Shown: one piece after another, positions 1 through 5,336 of the stretch
How the letters are laid out: every line of letters starts with the position of its first letter
Numbering within the stretch: the first letter of the stretch is position 1
DNA from: Pseudomonadota bacterium
GTDB taxonomy: Bacteria > Pseudomonadota > Alphaproteobacteria > Rhodospirillales > 2-02-FULL-58-16
Assembly (NCBI GenBank): GCA_022560215.1
Contig: JADFTO010000181.1
Location: 1 to 5,467 of the forward strand
Direction: 5' to 3'
Length of the DNA: 5,467 nt
The notes under the pieces: generated by a model
Database searches by the model: none
Told to the model about the DNA's origin: nothing
Seen by the model: the letters and a program-made list of their open reading frames with translations, nothing else
Program-made: the position numbers and the translations under genes

Positions 1-267
1 GCCGCGGCCGGGCGCCGGGCGGTCCGGCTCGATAACTCGGACCTTTACGTGACGCTGGAGCCCTGCGCCATGTGCGCCGGCGCGGTGTCCCTGGCCCGCG
101 TCCGCAGGCTCATCTTCGGCGCCTACGACCCCAAGGGCGGCGGCGTCGAGCATGGGGCCCGCGTCTTCGACCGCTCCACCTGCCACCACAGGCCGGAAGT
201 CATCGGCGGCGTGGAGGAAACGGCGGCCGCCGCGCTGCTGAAGGATTTTTTCGCGGACAAGCGGTAA
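1..267 (+). CDS. tadA: tRNA-specific adenosine deaminase TadA, C-terminal part (5' end outside window)
   Basis: TadA deaminates adenosine 34 to inosine in the tRNA-Arg(ACG) anticodon, allowing wobble decoding of CGN codons; it is a cytoplasmic zinc enzyme. Frame 1 is open from the first base to a TAA at 265-267, giving the last 88 residues of a protein usually near 150-165. The zinc-binding PCxxC motif is present as LEPCAMCAGA (61-84), preceded by the typical LYVTLEP strand. The following LIFGAYDPKGGG and STCHHRPEVIGGV blocks and the LLKDFF tail fit TadA rather than a free cytidine or guanine deaminase. The upstream HAE motif with the third zinc ligand and the catalytic glutamate lies outside the window. 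The gene converges on hepT, with 31 bases between stop codons. Bases 176-232 recur at 1006-1062, but this copy runs on to a normal C-terminus and looks functional. Confidence 0.95.
   Translation, partial: AAAGRRAVRLDNSDLYVTLEPCAMCAGAVSLARVRRLIFGAYDPKGGGVEHGARVFDRSTCHHRPEVIGGVEETAAAALLKDFFADKR
176..232 (+). repeat. Direct repeat copy A, inside the tadA 3' coding region
   Basis: This 57-base stretch of tadA recurs at 1006-1062 in the same orientation with 54 of 57 bases identical. The offset is 830 bases throughout, with no gap. The mismatches are at 186, 198 and 228. This copy sits in an intact reading frame and is probably the original or the restored gene end. The pair brackets the hepT-mntA operon. 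Confidence 0.93.
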
Positions 268-298
268 GGGGTCGCCCGGTTGTTCGTTCGGCACTCGC

Positions 299-637
299 TC
301 AGTCGCCTTCACCGTGAAGCAGGTTTCGAAGTCGCGCCTCCAGCCCGCCCAACCGGTTGGTGAGCACATCCCAGACAATGTCCAGGTCCACGGCCATGTA
401 TCTATGTACCAGCACGTCCCGCATCCCGGCCATCTGCGGCCATGGGATGTCCGGATGGGCGCCGCGGTATTCAGGAGTAATCTGCTTGGCCGCTTCGCCG
501 ATGATCTCCAAGTTGCGGATGGTGGCGTCCTGGACCATCGTGTTTTTCATGAAGGCGTCCTTGCCGCCGGCCGTGTATGCGGTAATCCGTTCGATCGCGT
601 CAACGATGTGGCGAAGATAGAGAGCGTCGCCAGTCAC
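299..637 (-). CDS. hepT: HepT-like HEPN ribonuclease toxin (DUF86), type VII toxin-antitoxin
   Basis: HepT toxins are small all-helical HEPN RNases that dimerise and cleave RNA; the partner MntA silences them by AMPylating a tyrosine beside the active site. The product is 112 residues, normal for the family. The HEPN signature RX4HXY is complete as RDVLVHRY, with R73, H78 and Y80; Y80 is the expected AMPylation target. The upstream helix with RNLEIIGEAAKQI (41-53) is also typical of DUF86. The start is GTG at 637-635, which overlaps the TGA stop of mntA (GTGA). No good Shine-Dalgarno precedes it, so translation is probably coupled to mntA. The gene converges on tadA. No catalytic residue is missing and no frameshift is seen, so the toxin is likely active. 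Family assignment is firm; activity here is inferred. Confidence 0.92.
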   Translation of the reverse strand: MTGDALYLRHIVDAIERITAYTAGGKDAFMKNTMVQDATIRNLEIIGEAAKQITPEYRGAHPDIPWPQMAGMRDVLVHRYMAVDLDIVWDVLTNRLGGLEARLRNLLHGEGD

Positions 638-927
638 AGCGGCACGGCTTCACGGAGAACGTCGTCGCGCATGTAGGGCGACAAGGCACGCTCGGTGAGC
701 ACGTCGACCCTGAGGCCCGCCTGCTCTTCGAGCGCCTGTTTCAATGCCACGAGATCAAAGAGATCGCGGCCCGGCTCGAATTCGACGAGCAGGTCGATAT
801 CGCTGTCGTTCGTTGCCTTGCCCAGCGCCCGTGATCCAAACAGCCTGACGTTCGAGGCGCCGTGCTTGCCCGCGATCTCGACGATGCGGGCGGCCGTAAG
901 TCCTTTCGGGAGTATCGGCTTGGTCAT
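634..927 (-). CDS. mntA: MntA-like minimal nucleotidyltransferase antitoxin
   Basis: MntA antitoxins are minimal nucleotidyltransferases that transfer AMP from ATP to the HepT active-site tyrosine and so neutralise the toxin. The product is 97 residues from the chosen ATG. The diagnostic GSX10DXD motif is intact: G31 and S32, then D43 and D45. A third acidic residue, D75 in the LRVDVL strand, completes the metal site. I chose ATG at 927-925 over an in-frame TTG at 957-955. The TTG has no Shine-Dalgarno, adds ten unconserved-looking residues, and would put the candidate -10 box inside the gene. Its stop overlaps the hepT start by four bases, so antitoxin precedes toxin on one transcript. By hand count, 901-960 is 32/60 G+C and 541-600 is 34/60, against 48/60 in 4441-4500 of xseA, which fits recent acquisition. 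Confidence 0.92.
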   Translation of the reverse strand: MTKPILPKGLTAARIVEIAGKHGASNVRLFGSRALGKATNDSDIDLLVEFEPGRDLFDLVALKQALEEQAGLRVDVLTERALSPYMRDDVLREAVPL

Positions 928-934
928 GACGTCC

Positions 935-962
935 AGTGTAACGCATCCAGCAATCAACGCAA
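935..962 (-). promoter_or_regulatory. Candidate sigma70-type promoter of mntA-hepT with a direct hexamer repeat
   Basis: Reading the minus strand, TTGCGT (962-957) lies 16 bases upstream of TACACT (940-935). These match 4 of 6 bases of each consensus box. Only seven bases separate the -10 box from the mntA ATG, so transcription would start at or next to the A of the start codon, giving a leaderless or nearly leaderless mRNA. The hexamer TGCGTT occurs twice, at 961-956 and 945-940, with a 16-base period. The copies overlap the -35 box and touch the -10 box, where a repressor such as the toxin-antitoxin complex could bind. The promoter is a pattern match only; the operator is speculative. Confidence 0.45.
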
Positions 963-1005
963 AAACGGGGACCGGGGGAAAGACGGAGAATCAATCCTGC
1001 ACGGC

Positions 1006-1062
1006 CCACCTGCCATCACAGGCCGGAGGTCATCGGCGGCGTGGAGGAAACGGCGGCTGCCG
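1006..1062 (+). pseudogene. tadA fragment, direct repeat copy B, downstream of the toxin-antitoxin module
   Basis: This 57-base fragment matches tadA bases 176-232 at 54 positions, in the same orientation. Weaker similarity reaches back to about 1002. In the tadA frame it reads TCHHRPEVIGGVEETAAA and then V-stop (TAA at 1065-1067), so it lacks the N-terminal domain, the zinc motif and the LLKDFF tail. It is an internal slice, truncated on both sides, and cannot be functional. All three mismatches (1016, 1028, 1058) are transitions at tadA third codon positions and leave the peptide unchanged. It lies between the mntA promoter and the DUF6352 terminator. I read it as a remnant left by the event that placed hepT-mntA beside tadA; a simple segmental duplication is the alternative. 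Confidence 0.88.
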
Positions 1063-1078
1063 TTTAACAGGGTCTGCG

Positions 1079-1103
1079 AATATAACCCGGATACCGCCGG
1101 GCT
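1079..1103 (-). terminator. Probable intrinsic terminator of the purD-DUF1244-DUF6352 operon
   Basis: On the minus strand, AGCCCGG (1103-1097), loop CGGTAT (1096-1091) and CCGGGTT (1090-1084) form a hairpin with five G-C pairs extended by one G-U and one A-U pair. ATATT follows directly. It begins about 30 bases after the DUF6352 stop codon, the expected place. The U-tract is short and interrupted, so termination may be partial. Confidence 0.45.
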
Positions 1104-1133
1104 ACCACCACCCGCCGACGACCCTGCCGCCGT

Positions 1134-2141
1134 TCAGGATTCGCGGGCCAGGGGCAGGTTGACCAGCAGGTTCTGGGGCTTCATGCGCACCTTTTTCTCC
1201 GCCGTCATGGCCAAGCCCAGATAGACCGGCCGTCCGGCCACGTCGGGGCGCATCAGGCCGGGGTCCTCGAATTCCAGGCGGAACAGGTTGAGCAGGCGTT
1301 CCAGCCGGTCGGGGGCCACGTCGGCGCCGTCATAGAGGTCGTTGAGCAGGGCCGAGCCCTCGGCGTCGAGCCCCAAGTGCCAGACCCAGTGTTCGTCGCG
1401 GATCTTCTGCACGGGCTGGATGCGGACCCGGGTTTCCAGGAAATGGGCGACCCAGGATTCCAGCACCCGGCAAAAGGCGTCCAGGCCGGGCCTGGGGAAG
1501 GTGAGGTCGAGCGCCGTGTCGTGACGCTCGTCGCGGTCCCAGTAGATGTCCCCGTTGTCTTCGCCCAACACGTCCATCTCGACGCGCTTCAGCGGCGTTC
1601 CCGCTTCCGCCACCAGCCGTCCCAGATCGCCGTAGGGGGCCGACAGCATCTCCACCGTGTCGGTGTCGCCGAGCAGAATGACGCCGTCCTGGATCATCGC
1701 CGTCTGTTCGCGGAAGAACAGCTCGGCCGCCCGCGCCCTCAAGGGATGGGGCGTGCCGTCCAGGATGTTGCGCAGGATCACGTGCACCATCTGGTCCAGG
1801 AACAGGGCCGGAAGGGTAACGGAGTCGTCCCGGTAGACCGCCCGGTAGCAGCCCTCGACGGTGCCCGCCACCAGCAGCCTGTCGCGGAAGTCCAACACCA
1901 CCCGGTAGTTGTCGCGGGCGTCCCCGTCGGCGATCTCGGCGATCTTGGGCGCCGGGATGCGGGCCCGGGGGTCGTCCATGAGCTGGCGGTGCAGCGCGCG
2001 CTCGGCCTCGCAGGACTCTTCCACGGGGGCCAATTCGGGACGCTTGAGGTAGGCGCGCAAGTAGTCGTCGGTGACGGCCAGGTGGCCGGCCTCGTCACGC
2101 TCGAGCAGATGGAAACCGCAATTCGGCCAGAAATCAGGCAT
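1134..2141 (-). CDS. DUF6352 family protein, function unknown
   Basis: This is a 335-residue protein that I recognise as DUF6352, by memory of family members and not by a search. Supporting blocks are the N-terminal DFWPNCGFHLLERD, then DDYLRAYLKRPELAPVEESC (27-46) and VHVILRNILDGTPHPLRARA (120-139). An acidic DVLGEDNGDIYWDRDERHDT region and the C-terminal MKPQNLLVNLP tail also fit. No signal peptide or membrane segment is apparent, so it should be cytoplasmic. No catalytic motif of a known enzyme class stands out; conserved acidic, histidine and cysteine residues leave room for metal or cofactor binding. ATG at 2141-2139 gives the expected family N-terminus. It begins 17 bases after the DUF1244 stop, so the two genes are probably co-transcribed and may share a role. 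A hairpin about 30 bases past its stop likely ends the transcript. Confidence 0.87.
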   Translation of the reverse strand: MPDFWPNCGFHLLERDEAGHLAVTDDYLRAYLKRPELAPVEESCEAERALHRQLMDDPRARIPAPKIAEIADGDARDNYRVVLDFRDRLLVAGTVEGCYRAVYRDDSVTLPALFLDQMVHVILRNILDGTPHPLRARAAELFFREQTAMIQDGVILLGDTDTVEMLSAPYGDLGRLVAEAGTPLKRVEMDVLGEDNGDIYWDRDERHDTALDLTFPRPGLDAFCRVLESWVAHFLETRVRIQPVQKIRDEHWVWHLGLDAEGSALLNDLYDGADVAPDRLERLLNLFRLEFEDPGLMRPDVAGRPVYLGLAMTAEKKVRMKPQNLLVNLPLARES

Positions 2142-2154
2142 GGCCGGGCTAGAG

Positions 2155-2160
2155 TTCCTC
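2155..2160 (-). promoter_or_regulatory. Ribosome binding site of the DUF6352 gene, overlapping the DUF1244 stop
   Basis: On the minus strand GAGGAA overlaps the TGA stop of the upstream gene (TGAGGAA). It lies 13 bases before the DUF6352 ATG, slightly longer than ideal. The arrangement suggests that ribosomes finishing DUF1244 can help load the next gene. Confidence 0.5.
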
Positions 2161-2482
2161 AGCCCTTGACGTGGCCGCTGATGTAGGCGTGCTGGGGCTT
2201 GGTTTCCTCATAGAGGCGTTTTTGCTCGTCGGTGGCCGGGGTCTGGTTCTCTTTCTTCCACTGCTCGTAGGGCATGCCGTAGACGAGTTCCCGGGTCTCG
2301 GCGTAGGTCAGGTCCAGGCCCTTGTCTGCGGCCGCCGCCAGGTACCACTTGGACAGGCAGTTGCGGCAGAAGCCGGAAAGGTTCATCAGGTCGATGTTCT
2401 GCACGTCCGAGCGGCGGCGCAGGTGCTCGATCAGGCCGCGGAAGGCCGCCGCCTCCAGTTCGATGCGCGTCTTGTCGTCCAT
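2159..2482 (-). CDS. DUF1244 family protein, function unknown
   Basis: A 107-residue small helical protein of the DUF1244 family, common in Alphaproteobacteria and some Gammaproteobacteria. The hallmark is DVQNIDLMNLSGFCRNCLSKW (26-46), with a CxxC pair at C39 and C42. It is followed by ETRELVYGMPYEQWK (62-76), also typical. The CxxC could bind a metal or be redox-active, but no role has been shown to my knowledge. The C-terminal 25 or so residues are charged and probably flexible. No signal peptide or membrane segment is visible. The ATG at 2482-2480 is supported by a strong AAGGAGA eight bases upstream; the longer open frame reaching into purD is ignored for that reason. The gene lies 88 bases after purD and 17 before the DUF6352 gene, all on one strand. 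Confidence 0.93.
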   Translation of the reverse strand: MDDKTRIELEAAAFRGLIEHLRRRSDVQNIDLMNLSGFCRNCLSKWYLAAAADKGLDLTYAETRELVYGMPYEQWKKENQTPATDEQKRLYEETKPQHAYISGHVKG

Positions 2483-2489
2483 GGCTCGG

Positions 2490-2496
2490 TCTCCTT
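2490..2496 (-). promoter_or_regulatory. Strong Shine-Dalgarno of the DUF1244 gene, fixing its start
   Basis: AAGGAGA on the minus strand, with GGAG ending eight bases before the ATG at 2482. It separates the real start from a much longer in-frame open stretch running back into purD. In the rest of the 88-base gap after purD (2483-2570) I see no convincing promoter and no hairpin with a U-tract, so read-through from purD is likely. Confidence 0.7.
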
Positions 2497-2570
2497 GGGT
2501 CGGATTCCTGAAATTTCCGCCGTTGGCTGCAATATGGGGAGGGGGCGCCGGCCCTGAAAGGGGTTTCCCG

Positions 2571-3839
2571 TCACACCGCCCGCCAGCCGATGTCGCGGCG
2601 GCAGAAGCCTTCCGGCCAGTTGATCCTGTCGACGGCCTCGTAGGCCCGCTTCTGGGCCTTGGCCACCGAGGGAGCGCGGGCGCCGACGCCGAGGACCCGG
2701 CCGCCGTCGGCGACGATGCTCCCGTTGACGGCCTTGGTGCCGGCGTGGAAGACGGTGACCCCGTCGAGCGACAGCGCGTCCTCCAGGCCGCGGATTTCGG
2801 AACCCTTCTCGTACCTGCCGGGATAGCCCAGGGCGGCCATGACCACGACCAGCGCCGCGTCGTCGTGCCATTCCAGGGTGATCGTGTCCAGCCGGCCGTC
2901 GGCGCAGGCCTCCAGGGCATCGAGCAGGTCCGACTTGAGCAGCATCATCAGGGGCTGGCACTCGGGGTCGCCGAAGCGCACGTTGTATTCGAGCACTGAG
3001 GGCTCGCCGTCCTTGATCATCAGTCCCGCGTAAAGCACGCCCTTATAGGGCCGGCCCTCGGCGGCCATGGCATCGATGGTCGGCGTGATGATGCGGTCCA
3101 TGATGGTTAAGGCCATCTTGCCCGTGACCACCGGGGCCGGCGAAAACGCCCCCATGCCGCCGGTGTTGGGCCCCTCGTCGCCGTCGTAGGCCGCCTTGTG
3201 GTCCTGGGCCGAGATCAGGGGCAGGGCACGCTTGCCGTCGACCAGGGCGAAGAAGCTGGCCTCCTCGCCGTCCAGGAAATCCTCGATCACCACCTCGTCG
3301 CCGGCGGCGCCGTAGGCGCGCTCGGTCATGATGTGGTCGATGGCGGCGTAGGCCTCGTTCTCGTTGCGGCAGAGGATCACCCCCTTGCCGGCGGCCAGCC
3401 CGTCCGCCTTGACCACGATGGGCGCGTGATGGCGGAGGATGAATTCCTTTGCCGCGTCTGGTTCGTCGAAACGGCCGTAGGCGGCCGTCGGGATGCCGTA
3501 CTTGGCGCAGAGATCCTTCATGAATCCCTTGGAACCTTCCAACTGGGCGGCCTTGGCGTTGGGGCCGAAGGCCTTGACGCCGGCCTCTTCCAGGTTGTCC
3601 ACCAGGCCGGCGACCAGCGGCGTCTCGGGCCCGACGACGACGAAGTCGATGCCGCTTTCGATGGCGAACGCGACCAGGCCGTCGATGTCGTCGGCGGCGA
3701 CGTCCACGCATTGGGCGAGCCCGGCGATGCCGGCGTTGCCGGGCGCCGCGTACAATTTCTCCAGCCGGGGCGATTTGGCGATGGCCCAGCAAAGGGCGTG
3801 TTCGCGGCCTCCCGATCCGACCACCAGCACCTTGGTCAC
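2571..3839 (-). CDS. purD: Phosphoribosylamine-glycine ligase (GAR synthetase)
   Basis: PurD joins 5-phosphoribosylamine and glycine using ATP, the second step of de novo purine synthesis, in the cytoplasm. The product is 422 residues, a normal length. Visible in order: the N-terminal nucleotide-like fold with VLVVGSGGREHAL (4-16); VVGPETPL near 68-75; the ATP-grasp lid VKADGLAAGKGV (143-154); the family signature GPNTGGMGAF (223-232); the metal-binding EYNVRFGDPECQP (284-296); and a C-terminal GARS domain ending GFCRRDIGWRAV. I chose GTG at 3839-3837, not the GTG at 3845-3843. AAGGAA lies seven bases before the former but only touches the latter, and the shorter protein has the usual MxKVLVVGSGG start. 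It is divergent from xseA across 48 bases and is probably first in an operon with the DUF1244 and DUF6352 genes. Confidence 0.97.
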   Translation of the reverse strand: MTKVLVVGSGGREHALCWAIAKSPRLEKLYAAPGNAGIAGLAQCVDVAADDIDGLVAFAIESGIDFVVVGPETPLVAGLVDNLEEAGVKAFGPNAKAAQLEGSKGFMKDLCAKYGIPTAAYGRFDEPDAAKEFILRHHAPIVVKADGLAAGKGVILCRNENEAYAAIDHIMTERAYGAAGDEVVIEDFLDGEEASFFALVDGKRALPLISAQDHKAAYDGDEGPNTGGMGAFSPAPVVTGKMALTIMDRIITPTIDAMAAEGRPYKGVLYAGLMIKDGEPSVLEYNVRFGDPECQPLMMLLKSDLLDALEACADGRLDTITLEWHDDAALVVVMAALGYPGRYEKGSEIRGLEDALSLDGVTVFHAGTKAVNGSIVADGGRVLGVGARAPSVAKAQKRAYEAVDRINWPEGFCRRDIGWRAV

Positions 3840-3845
3840 TGTCAC

Positions 3846-3851
3846 TTCCTT
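3846..3851 (-). promoter_or_regulatory. purD ribosome binding site, deciding the GTG start
   Basis: AAGGAA on the minus strand is separated by seven bases (measured from GGA) from the GTG at 3839. The first in-frame GTG, at 3845, follows it with no usable spacing, so the annotated start should be the second GTG, two codons downstream. Confidence 0.65.
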
Positions 3852-3868
3852 TGCCAGTCGCGATATTT

Positions 3869-3879
3869 TGTATCATACA
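3869..3879. promoter_or_regulatory. Shared palindromic -10 core of divergent purD and xseA promoters
   Basis: TGTATCATACA is a perfect inverted repeat (five-base arms around C3874). It supplies TATCAT on the plus strand (3871-3876) for xseA and TATGAT on the minus strand (3877-3872) for purD. Each matches 5 of 6 bases of the TATAAT consensus. Neither direction has a good -35 box at 17 bases; TTGCCA at 3851-3856 is only 14 bases from the plus-strand box. Predicted starts are near 3883 (plus) and 3865 (minus), leaving about 5 bases of leader for xseA and about 25 for purD. This is the most AT-rich spot of a 48-base gap that must hold both promoters, if purD and xseA are each transcribed from here. 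Confidence 0.5.
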
Positions 3880-3887
3880 GTCAGGCG

Positions 3888-5336
3888 ATGGAGACCGAAA
3901 CACCAACTCCGGACGGCGTCAACCTTCCCGTTCTCAGCGTCAGCGAGATTTCCCAGGCCCTCAAGCGCAGTGTCGAGGACGCTTTCTCCCGGGTTCGCGT
4001 GAAGGGCGAGATAACCGGCTTCAAGCGGGCGGCGTCGGGCCACCTCTATTTCTCCCTCAAGGACGAGGGCGCGGTCCTGGACGGGGTCTGTTGGCGCGGC
4101 ACCCGGCTGGCGCTGGAGCCCGAGGACGGCATGGAGGTGATCGCCGGCGGGCGCCTCAGCACCTATGCCCCCCGGTCGCGCTATCAGATGGTGGTCGAAT
4201 CCATGGAGCTGGCCGGCGCCGGCGCGCTGCTCAAGCTGTTGGACGAGCGAAAGAAGAAGCTGGCCCAGGAGGGATTGTTCGAGGCCGGGAGAAAGAAGCC
4301 CATCCCCTTCCTGCCCGAGGTCATCGGCGTGGTCACCTCGCCCACGGGCGCGGTGATCCGCGACATCCTGCACCGCCTGGGCGAGCGCTTCCCGCGCCGG
4401 GTCCTGCTGTGGCCGGTGCTGGTCCAGGGCGCCGACGCGGCGGAGCAGGTGGCCCGGGCCATCGAGGGCTTCAACCGCCTGCCCCCGACCGCCGCCGCCG
4501 ATGCCCCCGTCAGGCCCGACGTGATCATCGTCGCCCGCGGCGGCGGCAGCCTGGAGGACCTCTGGGCCTTCAACGAGGAAAGGGTGGTGCGGGCGGCCCG
4601 GGCCAGCGAAATCCCCTTGATTTCGGCGGTGGGCCACGAAACGGACACCACCTTGATCGACCTCGCCGCCGATGTGCGGGCGCCGACCCCCAGCGCCGCC
4701 GCCGAGATGGCGGTGCCGGTCAGGATCGAGCTCCTGGCCCAGGTCCAGGATGACGGCTGGCGCATGCTCGGCGCCATGACCCGCTTGCTCGACGATGGGC
4801 GCACCCGCCTGGGCGGCCTGGCCCGGGGCTTGCCCGACCTGGCGCGCCTGACGGAAGAAGCGGCCCAGCGCCTCGCCGATTGGTGCGAGCGCCTGACCAA
4901 CGGCCTGCGGGTGGGGCTGGAGCGGCGCCGGGCCGAGCTCGCCCGGCTGGCCGCCTCGCTCCCCGACCTGGGCCAGGACATCCGGCACGCGGCGGACCGC
5001 TTGAGTGGCCTGGTCCGTTCCCTGGTCCCCGCCGTGGGCGGTCTTTTGCGCGACCGCGGGGCCCGGCTCGGCCAGGCCATGGCCCTGCTCGAGAGCGCGT
5101 CGTACCAAAGGGTCCTGGAACGGGGTTTCGCCCTGGTCGGGGACGCATCCGGCCGGCCTTTGCGCTCCATCGGGGCCGTGGCCGTGGGCATGGACTTGAG
5201 CCTCCACTTCCATGACGGCGACGCAGGTGCCACGGTGAACCGGGTCTCCGGCGCCGGCGGCCGGCCCCTTCCCGCTCGGCGGAAGAAGACCGCCAAGCCG
5301 GCGCCTGGCGACGACGGACAGGGGTCCCTGCTCTGA
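3888..5336 (+). CDS. xseA: Exodeoxyribonuclease VII large subunit
   Basis: XseA is the catalytic subunit of exonuclease VII, which with several XseB copies degrades single-stranded DNA from both ends into oligonucleotides during repair. The product is 482 residues, slightly longer than E. coli XseA (456). The N-terminal OB-fold lies at about 8-105 (LPVLSVSEISQALK, VKGEITGFK, GHLYFSLKD). The catalytic core follows, with VVTSPTGAVIRDIL (D159), VARGGGSLEDLWAFN (R217) and AVGHETDTTLID (H250, D253). These correspond to the E. coli essential residues D155, R205, H238 and D241. A long helical, Arg/Leu-rich region at about 285-415 is the expected coiled coil for XseB. A basic, probably disordered tail ends in QGSLL. 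ATG 3888 is the only start codon in frame after the divergent purD start; its Shine-Dalgarno is weak. No xseB is in the window; it is often unlinked. Confidence 0.97.
   Translation: METETPTPDGVNLPVLSVSEISQALKRSVEDAFSRVRVKGEITGFKRAASGHLYFSLKDEGAVLDGVCWRGTRLALEPEDGMEVIAGGRLSTYAPRSRYQMVVESMELAGAGALLKLLDERKKKLAQEGLFEAGRKKPIPFLPEVIGVVTSPTGAVIRDILHRLGERFPRRVLLWPVLVQGADAAEQVARAIEGFNRLPPTAAADAPVRPDVIIVARGGGSLEDLWAFNEERVVRAARASEIPLISAVGHETDTTLIDLAADVRAPTPSAAAEMAVPVRIELLAQVQDDGWRMLGAMTRLLDDGRTRLGGLARGLPDLARLTEEAAQRLADWCERLTNGLRVGLERRRAELARLAASLPDLGQDIRHAADRLSGLVRSLVPAVGGLLRDRGARLGQAMALLESASYQRVLERGFALVGDASGRPLRSIGAVAVGMDLSLHFHDGDAGATVNRVSGAGGRPLPARRKKTAKPAPGDDGQGSLL

Noticed and set aside
268..298. Bidirectional terminator between the convergent tadA and hepT genes.
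   Set aside because: No stable hairpin with a T-tract is visible in these 31 bases.
928..957. TTG start for mntA that would add ten residues.
   Set aside because: No Shine-Dalgarno, residues before the second Met look unrelated to the family, and it would absorb the best promoter match.
695..1162. Plus-strand open frame running through mntA antisense and the tadA fragment.
   Set aside because: It reads the tadA fragment out of the tadA frame, is Ser/Arg rich, and has no ribosome binding site. I do not think it is a gene.
1377..2186. Plus-strand open frame of 269 codons opposite DUF6352.
   Set aside because: Composition is that of an antisense shadow (V, Q, H, R rich) and the minus strand encodes a coherent family protein with a start and ribosome site.
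2483..2570. Possible terminator or separate promoter between purD and DUF1244.
   Set aside because: Only short GC-rich inverted repeats without a U-tract and a 3-of-6 -10 match were found, too weak to call.
3840..3845. GTG at 3845 as the purD start.
   Set aside because: It touches the Shine-Dalgarno with no spacing; the GTG at 3839 has seven bases and gives the usual N-terminus.
3198..3887. The xseA reading frame stays open for 690 bases upstream of the ATG, which would make a 712-residue protein.
   Set aside because: The extension is antisense to purD, has shadow composition, and the homologous XseA N-terminus begins at 3888.
3873..5213. Long minus-strand open frame (446 codons) opposite xseA.
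   Set aside because: It is a GC-driven shadow, rich in Gly, Gln, His and Pro with no recognisable domain, while xseA carries full motifs on the other strand.
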